The translations under genes and the position numbers were made by a program. From Streptomyces thinghirensis (GTDB lineage: Bacteria; Actinomycetota; Actinomycetia; Streptomycetales; Streptomycetaceae), in contig JAKFGP010000067.1 in assembly GCA_021502835.1 (NCBI GenBank), positions 1 to 64,000 on the forward strand: a DNA stretch of 64,000 nucleotides. Direction: 5' to 3'. The notes beneath the pieces were generated by a model that saw only the letters and a program-made list of their open reading frames with translations, was not told the origin of the DNA and made no database searches. The stretch's first letter is position 1. Every line of letters starts with the position of its first letter. Positions 55,080 to 64,000 of the stretch are shown piece after piece.

Positions 55080-56514
55080 ATGCCCAGTGCAGAATCGACG
55101 CCAGCCAGCGGCACGAGCCGGACACCGTGCGGCCGACCAGGGAGGACACGGTCGCCGCGCCGGCAGCGAGCTGATCGGCGGCCCTGTCGGCCGCCGGGCC
55201 CTGCTCGGGACGTCCTGGTGGACCCCCCGTGCGGGTGATCGGGCTCGTGGCGATCGGCATGTTCGCCCTCGGCCTGGTCCAGAAGGCGCCCTGTTACAAC
55301 GGTGCCTGGTTCTTCGGTGCCAGCTCCCAGTACACGCACGCGTGCTACCCGACATCCCGCACCTCTACCAGGGGCGCGGGGTTCGTCGACGGCCTGGTGC
55401 CGTACTTCGACAAGCTCCCGGGCGACATGGAGTACCTCGAGTACCCGGTGCTGACCGGCGTGTTCATGGAGGCCGCGTCCTGGCTCACACCGGGCAGCGG
55501 CACCATTCAGGACCAGGAACAGTGGTACTGATGGTCAACGCCGGGATGCTCATGGTGCGCGGCCGTCACGCCGTCTGCGTGACCCGCACGCACACCCGGC
55601 GGCCCTGGGATACCTCTGCTGGTCGCCCCTCGCACCCGCCTTCGCGCTGACTGCCACCGTCAACTGGGATCTACTGGAGGCCGCCCTGACGAACCGCCGC
55701 GATCCTCGTGTGGTCGCGGGGCGCCCACTGGCCTTCGGTGTTCTGCTGGGCCTGGCCACGGCCGCCAAGCTCTACCCCCTCCTGATCCTCGGTCCGCTGT
55801 CGTACCTCGCTGGCGAGCAGCGCAGATGGCGGGAGTTCGGAAAGGTCTGGGGGGGCGCGGCCGTCGCCTGGCTCGTGGTGAACCTGCCGGTGATGCTCTC
55901 CGCCTTCGACGGCTGGTCGAAGTTCTATACCTTCAGCCAGGAACGCGGCGTCGACTTCGAACTCCTTCTAGCTGATCCATGGTCCAGAACACCGACAATC
56001 CGCCCAGCACCGAGACTGCCTTCAACACGCTCGCCACCCTGCTGATGTGCTGCTGTGCTGCGGCGCCATCGCGGCGCTCACACTGACCGCCCCCAGGCGT
56101 CCGCGATTCGCCCAGCTCGCCTTCCTGATCGTCGCGGCGTTCATCCTCACCAACAAGGTTTACCTCGCCGCAGTACGTGCTGTGGCTGGTTCAGCTGGCT
56201 GCGCTGGCCCCGGCCGTGAAGTGGCGCGGACTTCGATCTGCAGGCGTGCGAGGTGGCTACTTCCTGGTATCTCGGATGTACCTCGCGTACACGACCAGCG
56301 GCGACGCCCACGCGGCGGTCTCGCCGACGGACGGCTATCACTCGGGCCATCGGCGTGGCACCTGCTGGGGAACGCTTGTTCCTCTGCGTCATGGTCTGCG
56401 GGCATCCTCAGTGCCGGACCGGGACCCGGTTCGGAGGAAGGGGGACGACGATCCGTCGGTGGTGTGCTCGACGGCGCGGAGGACGTCTTCGTCCTGGGAC
56501 CCGCGGCTCTATAA
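55080..56514 (+). CDS. GT87-like polytopic membrane glycosyltransferase (frameshifted)
   Basis: ATG at 55080 gives MPSAESTPASGTSRTPCGRP. The membrane part includes VRVIGLVAIGMFALGLVQKA and an external loop ending HACYSDIPHLYQGRG, followed by YLEYPVLTGVFMEAASWLTP. Later segments are FALTATVNWDLLAAALTAAA, PLAFGVLLGLATAAKLYPLL, WGGAAVAWLVVNLPVMLSAF and AQLAFLIVAAFILTNKVYSP. The acidic/aromatic first loop and the ATAAKLYPLL motif fit the DUF2029/GT87 family, which uses polyprenyl-phosphate sugars in actinobacteria. About ten frame changes occur. It follows the penicillin-binding protein on the same strand, which suggests work on the cell envelope. Confidence 0.82.
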
Positions 56515-56687
56515 CGAGCAGCCTTCGGGCTCATACTGAGCAGTCCGCAGCTCCACTTCGAGGGGCCACGGGTGAGATTGGGGCGGGAGACAGCAGACGG
56601 GTGGTTCGGCTCTAGCGAACGGGAGCGCTTCGCGCTACGGAGGCACCGTGTACGGCCTTTTCTACAGCGATCGAGCCGGCGGTCGAG

Positions 56688-57722
56688 CTAGCGGTCGAGG
56701 ATCCGGTCGAACTGGTGTGGTGGTGTGCCGCAGATGGGCCACCAGTTCGTCACCGACCTTGGGCTCCGGCGCATCGGAGGGCACGAACAGGATCGAGACC
56801 TGCATGTGCGGCGGCTCCGCGAACCAGCGTTGCTTGCCGCCCCCAGACGAACGGCGCGAGATTGCGGTTGACCGTGGCGGGACCGGCCCGGGCGACGCCC
56901 TTGGCGCGCGGCATGACGCCGTGCAGCGCCTCGGGGCCTCCAGACCCACGCCGTGCGACGTCCCGCCCGCAACGACCACCAGGAAGCCGTCGGAAGCCGC
57001 CTTCTGCTGCCGGTAGCCGAAGCGCTCGCCCTTGGCGACACGCGTGACGTCCAGGGACCGCGCCGCGGTACTCGGTGGCGTCGTGGTCGCCCAGCCACAG
57101 CCGGGTGCCGATCCGGGCGCGGAAGCGGGTCTGCGGGAACTGCTGTTGGAGCCGGGCGAGTTCGTCCGCCTTGAGGTGGCTGACGAACATCGTGTGCAGC
57201 GGCAGCCGGGCCGCGCGCAGCCGGTCCATCCAGCCGATGACCTCCTCGACGGCGTCCGAGCCGTCGGTACGGTCCAGCGGCAGGTGGATGGCGAAGCCCT
57301 CCAGCCGGACGTTCTCTATGGCGGCGTGCAGCTGCGGCAGGTCCTGCTCGCTGATGCCGTGCCGCTTCATCGAGGACATCACCTCGATGACCACACGTGC
57401 GCCCACGAGGCCGTACACGCCGTCGATGGACGATACCGAGCGGACGACGCGGTCGGGCAGCGGTACGGGCTCCTCGCCGCGCCGGTACGGCGTCAGGACC
57501 AGCAGGTCACCGCCGAAGAAGTCCTTGATCCGGGCGGCCTCGTACGTCGTGCCGACGGCCAGTACGTCCGAGCCCAGCCGTGTGGCCTCCTCCGCCAGCC
57601 GCTCGTGCCCGAAGCCGTAGCCGTTGCCTCTTGCAGACCGGGACGAGCCCGGGGAACTGCTCCTGCACGTGCTTGTGATGCGCCCGCCAGCGCGCGGTGT
57701 CGACGTAGAGGGTGAGCGCCAT
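56688..57722 (-). CDS. Alanine racemase-like PLP protein beside femX (frameshifted)
   Basis: ATG at 57722 gives MALTLYVDTARWRAHHKHVQ. LVPVCKGNGYGFGHERLAEE contains the PLP-binding Lys31 of the alanine racemase barrel; VGARVVIEVMSSMKRHGISE, GFAIHLPLDRTDGSDAVEEV and TRFRARIGTRLWLGDHDATE follow the barrel. The C-terminal part (GYRQQKAASDGFLVVVAGGT; NRNLAPFVWGGKQRWFAEPP) lacks the usual CMDQ-type motif around the catalytic Tyr. Frame changes lie near 57635, 57060, 56955 and 56840. It may be a true second racemase or a diverged PLP protein working with FemX, 59 bases away on the same strand. Confidence 0.82.
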
Positions 57723-57781
57723 GGCCGGACCTGGGACCTTTCTCGTGGCTGTCAGAGGTGCGGGTTGGGGGTGAGCTGTGG

Positions 57782-58906
57782 GTCAGCGGCGCGACATGTA
57801 GATGTCGAGCGCCTTGTGGAGCAGCTTGTTCAGTGGGAAGTCCCACTCGCCGAGGTATTCGGCCGCCTGCCCGCCCGTGCCGACCTTGGAACTGGATCAG
57901 GCCGAAGAGGTGGTCGCTCTCGTCCAGGGAGTCGGAGATACCGCGCAGGTCGTAGACGGTGGCGCCCAGGGCGTAGGCGTCGCGGAGCATGGCCCACTGC
58001 ATCGCGTTCGAGGGCCGGACCTCGCGGCCGATGTTGTCGGAGGCGCCGTAGGAGTACCAGACGTGCCCGCCGACGACCAGCATGGTCGCCGCCGACAGGT
58101 TCACCCCGTTGTGCCGGGCGAAGTACAGCCGCATGCGGTTGGGGTCCTCGTTGTTGAGGGCCGCCCACATGCGCTGGAAGTACGACAGCGGGCGCGGCCG
58201 GAAGTGGTCGCGCACGGCCGTGATCTCGTACAGGCGCTGCCATTCCTCGAGGTCGTGGTAGCCGCCCTGGACAACCTCGACGCCGGCCTTCTCGGCCTTC
58301 TTGATGTTGCGGCGCCACAGCTGGTTGAAGTTCTTGTGGACCTCTTCCAGGGAGCGGTTGGCCAGCGGCACCTGGAAGACGTAGCGGGGCTGTACGTCGC
58401 CGAAGCCGGCGCCGCCGTCCTCACCCTGCTGCCAGCCCATACGACGCAGCTTGTCCGGCCACCTCGAAGGCGCGCGGCTCGATGTGGTCGGCCTCTATGT
58501 CGCGCAGGCGCTTGACGTCGGGGTCCTGGATGCCCTTCTTGATGGACGTGGCGTCCCAGCGACGGATGATCACGGGCGGGCCCATCTTACCGAGAAGGCG
58601 CCCTGCTGCTTGAGGTGCGCCAGCATGGGCTCCATCCAGTCCTGGAGGTTCGGCGCGTACCAGTTGATGACCGGGCCCTCGGGGAGGTAGGCGAGGTACC
58701 GCTTGATCTTGGGCAGCTGCCGGTACAGGACGAGCCCCACGCCCACCAGCTCACCGGTCCGGTCGTCGAACCAGCCGAGGTTCTCCGAGCGCCATTCCGC
58801 CTTGACGTCTGCCCATGCCGGGACCTGCATGTGACTCGCCGCCGGCAGACTCTGGATGTAGGCCAGATGCTGCTCGCGACTGATGGTCCTCCGTGGTCAG
58901 GCTCAT
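57782..58906 (-). CDS. femX: FemX-type peptidoglycan bridge transferase (frameshifted)
   Basis: ATG at 58906 gives MSLTTEDHQSREQHLAYIQS. The FemABX fold is clear: HMQVPAWADVKAEWRSENLG, YRQLPKIKRYLAYLPEGPVI, FNQLWRRNIKKAEKAGVEVV, LSAATMLVVGGHVWYSYGAS, VRPSNAMQWAMLRDAYALGA and YDLRGISDSLDESDHLFGLI. It ends LHKALDIYMSRR. Frame changes lie near 58885, 58590, 58455 and 57885. FemX adds the first (glycyl) residue of the interpeptide bridge to the lipid II stem peptide from glycyl-tRNA. It is co-directional with the racemase-like gene. Confidence 0.92.
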
Positions 58907-59032
58907 TCGGGGGCGCTCCTCGGGCTGGTGTGTCCCCATGGGTACAGGGGCTCCGGCTCTCGCGCGAAGCCTACTGCGCCCTGTGGGCGCCCCGTCCGGC
59001 GTACGGGTGGAAGGGGTCTGCGGTGACCGGGC

Positions 59033-59339
59033 TCAGCCGAAGAACCCACCGTGACTGATGCCGAAGAACAGACCGAGCGCGGAGCCCCCCAGCGCCAGTA
59101 CCAGGCCGAAGCGCTCGCGCGTCGTCACCGAGATGAGCTGGCCGTATCCGGCGGTCAGGACACCCAGCAGACCTGCCCACGAGGTCAGGGACGTGGAGCC
59201 CGCGGAAGCTCGCTGTGGCCAGGGCGAGCACGGCCAGGACCAAGCCCACGGCCAGCAGCGTGTCCTGAAGGGGGTGCGGTCTGCCGTCGGTGGCCAGCAA
59301 GCCGGTCCGGGGCTTGGCGGGTCGCATGATCTGTGCCAT
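59033..59339 (-). CDS. Small integral membrane protein (one frameshift)
   Basis: ATG at 59339 gives MAQIMRPAKPRTGLLATDGR. Three hydrophobic segments follow: TLLAVGLVLAVLALATASF, HVLTSWAGLLGVLTAGYGQL and FGLVLALGGSALGLFFGISH. It ends GGFFG. One frame change lies near 59200. The gene is a conserved streptomycete neighbour of rpsF with no known function. Confidence 0.75.
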
Positions 59340-59616
59340 GGGGAACCTCCTGCCATAGGCAGTGCGTCTTCGCCCTTCACATCCGCTGAGTACCGATTGT
59401 GTCCCCTCACAGCCGGATTTCAACCGCAAGCGGGTGGCCGGGTACTCTGTACCTTCTGCACTGGTGTCTGCTGCCAGCCACGGCCGGGCCGCTTCCTCGG
59501 AGGAGGCCCGATTGTCAGTGGGTCCTGGTTTACTCCTTGATACCGGTGCCAACGCATCGCAACCCTCCTGCCACGGAACGACCGTGGCCGCTGAGTCCAA
59601 AGGAGGTGGGTTCCAC

Positions 59617-59907
59617 ATGCGTCACTACGAGGTGATGGTCATCCTCGACCCCGATCTCGAGGAGCGTTCTGTCTCCCCGCTGATCGAGAACTTCCTCTCT
59701 GTCGTCCGTGACGGCGGCGGAAAGGTCGAGAAGGTCGACACCTGGGGCCGTCGTCGTCTCTCGTACGAGATCAAGAAGAAGCCCGAGGGCATCTACTCGG
59801 TCATCGACCTGCAGGCCGAGCCTGCGGTCGTCAAGGAGCTCGACCGCCAGATGAACCTGAACAGTCGGTCCTCCGGACCAGACGTCCTCCGTCCCGAGAT
59901 GCACTGA
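59617..59907 (+). CDS. rpsF: Ribosomal protein S6 (C-terminal frameshift)
   Basis: ATG at 59617 follows [52 protein letters not shown] and [19 protein letters not shown] are diagnostic of S6. Near 59865 the frame shifts and returns before VLRPEMH. It is the first gene of rpsF-ssb-rpsR-rplI. Confidence 0.96.
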   Translation: MRHYEVMVILDPDLEERSVSPLIENFLSVVRDGGGKVEKVDTWGRRRLSYEIKKKPEGIYSVIDLQAEPAVVKELDRQMNLNSRSSGPDVLRPEMH

Positions 59908-59984
59908 GCCCTTCCGCTCAGCCGATCCCGGGATTCGAGTAGCAGCACAAGCAGCCAGCAGCAAACCCGCCGAGAGGTTCCCCC

Positions 59985-60588
59985 ATGGCAGGCGAGACCG
60001 TCATCACGGTCATCGGCAATCTTGTCGATGATCCCGAGCTGCGCTTCACCCCGTCCGGTGCGGCCGTCGCGAAGTTCCGTGTCGCGTCGACCCCCCGCAC
60101 CTTCGACCGTCAGACGAACGAGTGGAAGGACGGCGAAAGCCTCTTTCTCACCTGCTCGGTCTGGCGTCAGGCGGCGGAGAACGTCGCCGAGTCGCTCCAG
60201 CGAGGCATGCGCGTCATCGTGCAGGGCCGGCTGAAGCAGCGGTCCTACGAGGACCGTGAGGGCGTCAAGCGCACGGTCTACGAGCTGGACGTCGACGAGG
60301 TCGGCGCCAGCCTGCGCAGTGCCACGGCCAAGGTCACGAAGACCTCGGGCCAGGGCCGCGGAGGCCAGGGCGGTTACGGCGGCGGCGGTGGCGGTGGCGG
60401 CCAGGGGTGGCGGCGGCTGGGGCGGCGGCCCCGGCGGTGGCCGGCGGGGCGGCGGCGCTCCGGCCGACGACCCCTGGGCGACCGGGCGCTCCCGCCGGTG
60501 GCCAGCAGGGTGGCGGCGGTCAGCAGGGCGGCGGCTGGGGCGGTGGCTCCGGCGGCGGTGGCGGCTACTCGGACGAGCCCCCTTCTAG
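59985..60588 (+). CDS. ssb: Single-stranded DNA-binding protein (frameshifted tail)
   Basis: ATG at 59985 gives [20 protein letters not shown]. The OB fold contains [20 protein letters not shown] and [21 protein letters not shown] Gly/Gln-rich flexible tail follows, with runs of GGGG, and the acidic tip SDEPPF that recruits partner proteins. The tip reads correctly only if one C is restored near 60580. It coats ssDNA at forks. The location between rpsF and rpsR is conserved. Confidence 0.96.
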
Positions 60589-60630
60589 GCGGGCTCCACT
60601 CACACTTCTTGATCACACAGGAGAAACATC

Positions 60631-60867
60631 ATGGCTAAGCCGCCTGTGCGCAAGCCGAAGAAGAAGGTCTGCGCATTCTGCAAGGACAAGGTCACGTACG
60701 TGGACTACAAGGACACGAACATGCTGCGGAAGTTCATTTCCGACCGCGGCAAGATCCGTGCCCGCCGCGTGACCGGCAACTGCACTCAGCACCAGCGTGA
60801 CGTCGCCACGGCCGTGAAGAACAGCCGTGAGATGGCGCTGCTGCCCTACACCTCCACCGCGCGATAA
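60631..60867 (+). CDS. rpsR: Ribosomal protein S18, zinc-binding (C+) form
   Basis: [20 protein letters not shown] starts at 60631. Cys14, Cys17 and Cys51 form a zinc site, so this is the C+ paralogue. In Streptomyces a Zur-controlled C- version usually exists elsewhere. 78 residues, intact frame, 42 bases after ssb. Confidence 0.97.
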   Translation: MAKPPVRKPKKKVCAFCKDKVTYVDYKDTNMLRKFISDRGKIRARRVTGNCTQHQRDVATAVKNSREMALLPYTSTAR

Positions 60868-60885
60868 GGGAAGGGTGACCGAATC

Positions 60886-61333
60886 ATGAAGATCATCCTC
60901 ACCCACGAGGTCTCCGGCCTCGGTGCCGCGGGGCGACGTCGTCGACGTCAAGGACGGTTACGCTCGCAACTACCTGATCCCGCGGAAGTTCGCCATCCGC
61001 TGGACCAAGGGTGGCGAGAAGGACGTCGAGCAGATCCGTCGTGCTCGCAAGATCCACGAGATCCAGACCATCGAGCAGGCCAACCAGGTGAAGGGCCAGC
61101 TCGAGGGCGTGAAGGTCCGTCTGGCCGTCCGCTCCGGCGACGCCGGTCGTCTCTTCGGCTCCGTCACGCCGGCCGACGTCGCTTCGGCGATCAAGGCCGC
61201 CGGTGGTCCCGAGGTCGACAAGCGCCGCATCGAGCTGGGCTCGCCGATCAAGACCCTGGGCGCTCACGAGACGTCCGTGCGTCTGCACCCCGAGGTTGCC
61301 GCCAAGGTCAGCATCGAGGTCGTCGCTGCCTGA
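60886..61333 (+). CDS. rplI: Ribosomal protein L9 (one frameshift)
   Basis: ATG at 60886 gives [20 protein letters not shown] after removing one G near 60932, then [20 protein letters not shown] (the L9 signature) and [20 protein letters not shown]. It ends SIEVVAA. It is the last gene of the operon, followed by a hairpin. Confidence 0.96.
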
Positions 61334-61357
61334 GCTTTGCTCTCGCTGAAGCGATGA

Positions 61358-61397
61358 GATGGGGCCGCATCTCCCGGTCGGGAGGTGCGGCCCCATC
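61358..61397 (+). terminator. Terminator of the rpsF-rplI operon
   Basis: GATGGGGCCGCA and CTCCC pair with GGGAG and TGCGGCCCCATC around GGTC. It lies 24 bases after rplI and is followed by TTCAT. Confidence 0.85.
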
Positions 61398-61408
61398 TTC
61401 ATGGTCGC

Positions 61409-61422
61409 GTTTCACGTGAAAC
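61409..61422. other. parS site
   Basis: Exact GTTTCACGTGAAAC just beyond the rplI terminator. Confidence 0.95.
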
Positions 61423-61427
61423 AACAT

Positions 61428-61441
61428 GTTTCACGTGAAAC
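61428..61441. other. parS site
   Basis: Exact GTTTCACGTGAAAC, 19 bases from the site at 61409. Confidence 0.95.
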
Positions 61442-61476
61442 CGTAGCGTCGCGCCCGTGACGATCCAGCGACCTGA

Positions 61477-62782
61477 TCAGGTACGCAGCCACAGTGTCAC
61501 CAGGCGCATCGCCATCATCAGGGTCATGGCCGCCCACAGGCGGCGGGCCCACCGCCGAGCGCAGGGACGAGAAGGGCCACGGAGTGAAGACCGCCAGGGT
61601 AAGCAGCATCGCCCAGGCGAGATAAGGGCCGTCGCCGGCCCCCATGAGAACCCCGTCCAGGACGTAGACCACTCCGCAGATCGGCTGCGAGACGGCCACG
61701 ATCACAAGAGCGGGCAGGGCGGTGTCCTTGACGCCGCGGAGTCGCCGGTGAACAGGGCAGGAACGCTGGGCGTGACAGCACCACGAGCAGGCCGAGCCCG
61801 ACTCCGACCGCGACACCCCACTCCACCATCCTCCGGCAGGCATCGCGGGCGCCCTGGGTATCACCGGCTCCCAGATAGCGTCCGATGATGGCCTGACCGG
61901 CGATGGCGATGGCATCGAGGGCGAAGGCTAGCAGCAGACTCCACAGAGACAGGACGATCTGATGGGCCGCGATGTCGGCGTCACCGAGTCGGGCCGCCAC
62001 GGCTGTGGCGATCATGAGGATCGCTCGCAGCGAGAGGGTACGTACCAGCAGCGGCGCCCCTGGCCTGGGCCGATGCCCTGATGCCGGCGAGGTCCGGGCG
62101 CAGCGAGGCACCGTGCCGACGTGCCCCGCGGACCACCACCCAGAGGTACACCGCGCCATGCCGCACTGGGCGATGACGGTCCCCCAGGCGGAGCCCGCGA
62201 TGCCGAGGTCGGCGCCGTAGACGAGTACGACATTGAGGACGGCGTTGGCGAGGAAACCGGCGATGGCGACGTAGAGCGGGGTCCGGGTGTTCTGCAGTCC
62301 GCGCAGGACGCCGGTCGAGGCCAGTACGACCAGCATGGCGGGGATTCCGAGGGCGGAGATCCGCAGATAGGTGATGGCGTACGGGGCCGCGCGTGTCGGA
62401 GGCGCCGAAGAGTTCCACGAGAGAGGGCGCAGTGGGCAGCACGACGGCTGTGACGGCGGCACCGAGCAGCAGCGCCAGCCAGATGCCGTCCATGCCCTGG
62501 CGGGATCGCGGATTGCAGGTCGCCCGCGCCGACACGCCGGGAGACGGCCGCCGTGGTGGCGTAGGCGAGGAAGACGAAGACGCTGACGGCTGTGGTGAGC
62601 AGGGCCGAGGCGATGCCGAGTCCGGCGAGCTGCGCGGTGCCGAGATGGCCGACGATCGCACTGTCGGCCATGACGAAGAGGGGCTCGGCGACGAGTGCGC
62701 CGAAGGCCGGGACGGCCAGCGCGACGATCTCGCGGTCGTGTCGGCGCCGGACGTTCCGGGAGCGCGCGGGGGCCTGTGTCAT
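61477..62782 (-). CDS. MATE family efflux transporter (frameshifted)
   Basis: ATG at 62782 gives MTQAPARSRNVRRRHDREIV. The MATE start ALAVPAFGALVAEPLFVMAD, SAIVGHLGTAQLAGLGIASA and the repeated LRISALGIPAMLVVLASTGV, RGLQNTRTPLYVAIAGFLAN are diagnostic, as are FALDAIAIAGQAIIGRYLGA and later helices. The stop at 61477 requires a frame correction near 61555; otherwise the frame runs into parS. Other frame changes lie near 62510, 62395, 62150, 62070 and 61745. It probably exports cationic drugs or DNA-damaging metabolites (DinF/NorM group). The substrate is unknown. Confidence 0.88.
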
Positions 62783-63244
62783 GAGCACCAATCTAATCGT
62801 CCACAGGTAAGAGATGCAAAGGCGTTGCGGCCCTTACGTGCCGTCTCACCGTGGTGTGCTTCTGGGTACGGTTCGAAGCGATCTTGATCCGACTGGGCAA
62901 GTTTTCTTCTGCACAGGGCGTGGACGAGGAAAGCCGCAGCTCGGGGTGGTTTCGCGGGTGGGGACGAGGGCTTGTTCACAGGGCTGTCCACCGGGTCGTG
63001 CACAGGTTTCGCGGAGTTCTCCACAGCATCTGGCCGCTCGTCCACATGGCCTGTGGATAACCAGATTGGCTGACGGTGCCCGCTGGGCCCCTACGGTGGT
63101 CGGCGCCTGCTCCGTCCACCGGCTTGTGAACCATCACAAAACCGACGCGCCAGAACCGGAGTTGGGCGTCTTATTTGTCAGTGCCGTGCCGTAGAAATGA
63201 GGGGCACGGCGAGGTCCGCTCGGCGGACGGGAGGAGGTGGCTCG
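62783..63244. promoter_or_regulatory. dnaB upstream region with six DnaA-box-like sequences
   Basis: These 462 bases contain TCGTCCACA (62797-62805), TTGTTCACA (62972-62980), CTGTCCACC (62984-62992), TTCTCCACA (63017-63025), TCGTCCACA (63038-63046) and TGTGGATAA (63052-63060, the reverse complement of TTATCCACA). Five of the six lie within 90 bases. No gene is apparent. GGAGGAGG at 63230-63237 is the dnaB ribosome site. Confidence 0.7.
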
Positions 63245-64000
63245 GTGAGCATTTCCGAGCCCTTGGACGACCCGTGGGCCGACAACGGCCCCAGTGATCG
63301 TCTGCCCGCTTCCCGTCGTCGCGGTGACGGGGACCGCAGCCGCGACGAGCAGCACGAAGCGCGGTTCGGACAACGCCGCCTGGGACGGCGGCGGGCCGTC
63401 GTTCGAGCGGGTGCCGCCGCAGGACCTGGACGCCGAGGCAGTCCGTCCTCGGTGGCATGCTCCTCGATCCAAGGACGCCATCGCCGATGTCGTAGAGATC
63501 CTCAAGGGCCACGACTTCACAAGCCGGCCCACGAGACCGGTCTACCAGGCCATCCTCGACGTCTACGCCAAGGGTGAGCCGGCCGACCCCATCACGATCG
63601 CCGCCGAGCTCACCAAGCGCGGTGAGATCAACAAGGTCGGCGGGGCCTCTATCTGCACACCCTCGTCCAGACCGTGCCGACGGCCGCGAACGCCGCGTAC
63701 TACGCGGAGATCGTGCACGAGCGTGCCGTCCTGCGCCGCCTGGTGGAGGCCGGCACCCGGATCACGCAGATGGGTTACGCGGCCGACGACGACGTCGACG
63801 AGATCGTCAATCGCGCCCAGGCCGAGATCTACGCCGTCACCGAGCAGCGCACGAGCGAGGACTATCTGCCGCTCGGCGACATCATGGAGGGGCGCGCTCG
63901 ACGAGATCGAGGCGATCGGGTCGCGCAGCGGAGAGATGACCGGTGTACCCACGGGGTTCACGGACTTCGACTCGCTGACCAACGGCCTGCACCCCGGTCA
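63245..64000 (+). CDS. dnaB: Replicative DNA helicase DnaB, partial (runs off right edge, frameshifted)
   Basis: GTG at 63245 gives VSISEPLDDPWADNGPSDRL. After a charged streptomycete extension, the N-terminal domain reads VPPQDLDAEQSVLGGMLLSK, VVEILKGHDF and ANAAYYAEIVHERAVLRRLV. EIEAIGSRSGEMTGVPTGFT and DFDSLTNGLHPGQ enter the RecA-like motor domain just before its Walker A, where the window ends. Frame changes lie near 63355, 63395, 63440, 63470, 63520, 63645 and 63890. It is the fork helicase; DciA in this window is its likely loader. Confidence 0.95.

Overview
The window is a high-GC chromosomal segment centred on a replication origin of the Streptomyces type. The gene order gyrA-gyrB-dciA-recF-gnd-dnaN-oriC-dnaA-rpmH-rnpA-yidD-yidC-jag-rsmG-parA-parB identifies the genus. 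So do the 14-bp parS sites, the very long linker in DnaA, a DLW-39 small protein, an LppU/SCO3897 protein and a FemX/alanine-racemase pair. Nearly every long gene, including essential ones (gyrA, gyrB, dnaN, dnaA, rpmH), changes reading frame several times while the translation stays conserved. I read this as single-base indel errors in the assembly, not gene decay. Coordinates of genes marked frameshifted are those of the whole locus.

Layout, left edge. 1-16.1 kb is mostly accessory or lineage-specific. It holds an exported endonuclease/phosphatase-fold protein (partial), a response regulator/histidine kinase pair, tRNA-Ala, an HTH protein next to a membrane-anchored Ser/Thr kinase, and a secreted C-terminally anchored protein. 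These are followed by DLW-39, a DUF6344-like protein, a family 2 glycosyltransferase, an FkbM methyltransferase with a ferredoxin, and a 4-kb HTH-STAND-WD40 protein with about 14 WD repeats. The block ends in a 1.6-kb remnant of an integrative element. Its integration scar is clear: a 54-bp direct repeat duplicates the 3' half of tRNA-Ile and flanks a truncated tyrosine integrase, a DUF6193-like gene and a WGxxGxxG small protein.

Core replication block, 16-35.4 kb. On the minus strand lie a DUF3566 membrane protein, gyrA, gyrB, dciA, recF, gnd and dnaN, then the 874-bp oriC with many DnaA boxes, then dnaA. On the plus strand are rpmH, rnpA, yidD, yidC, jag, rsmG, parA and parB. Together they cover origin firing, supercoiling, sliding clamp, helicase loading, membrane protein insertion, 16S methylation and origin segregation.

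Right arm, 35.4-64 kb. This contains a GNAT enzyme, thioredoxin and its reductase, the ECF sigma factor SigM with its anti-sigma factor, a pseudokinase next to the lipid II flippase MurJ, a DUF6049 protein, CCA-adding enzyme, LppU, an MFS transporter, inositol-phosphate synthase, a PadR regulator with a palindromic operator, a class A penicillin-binding protein, a GT87-like membrane glycosyltransferase, an alanine-racemase-like protein, FemX, rpsF-ssb-rpsR-rplI, a MATE transporter and the start of dnaB. Eleven parS or parS-like sites were found, all to the right of oriC. DnaA-box groups also precede parA, dnaA/rpmH and dnaB.
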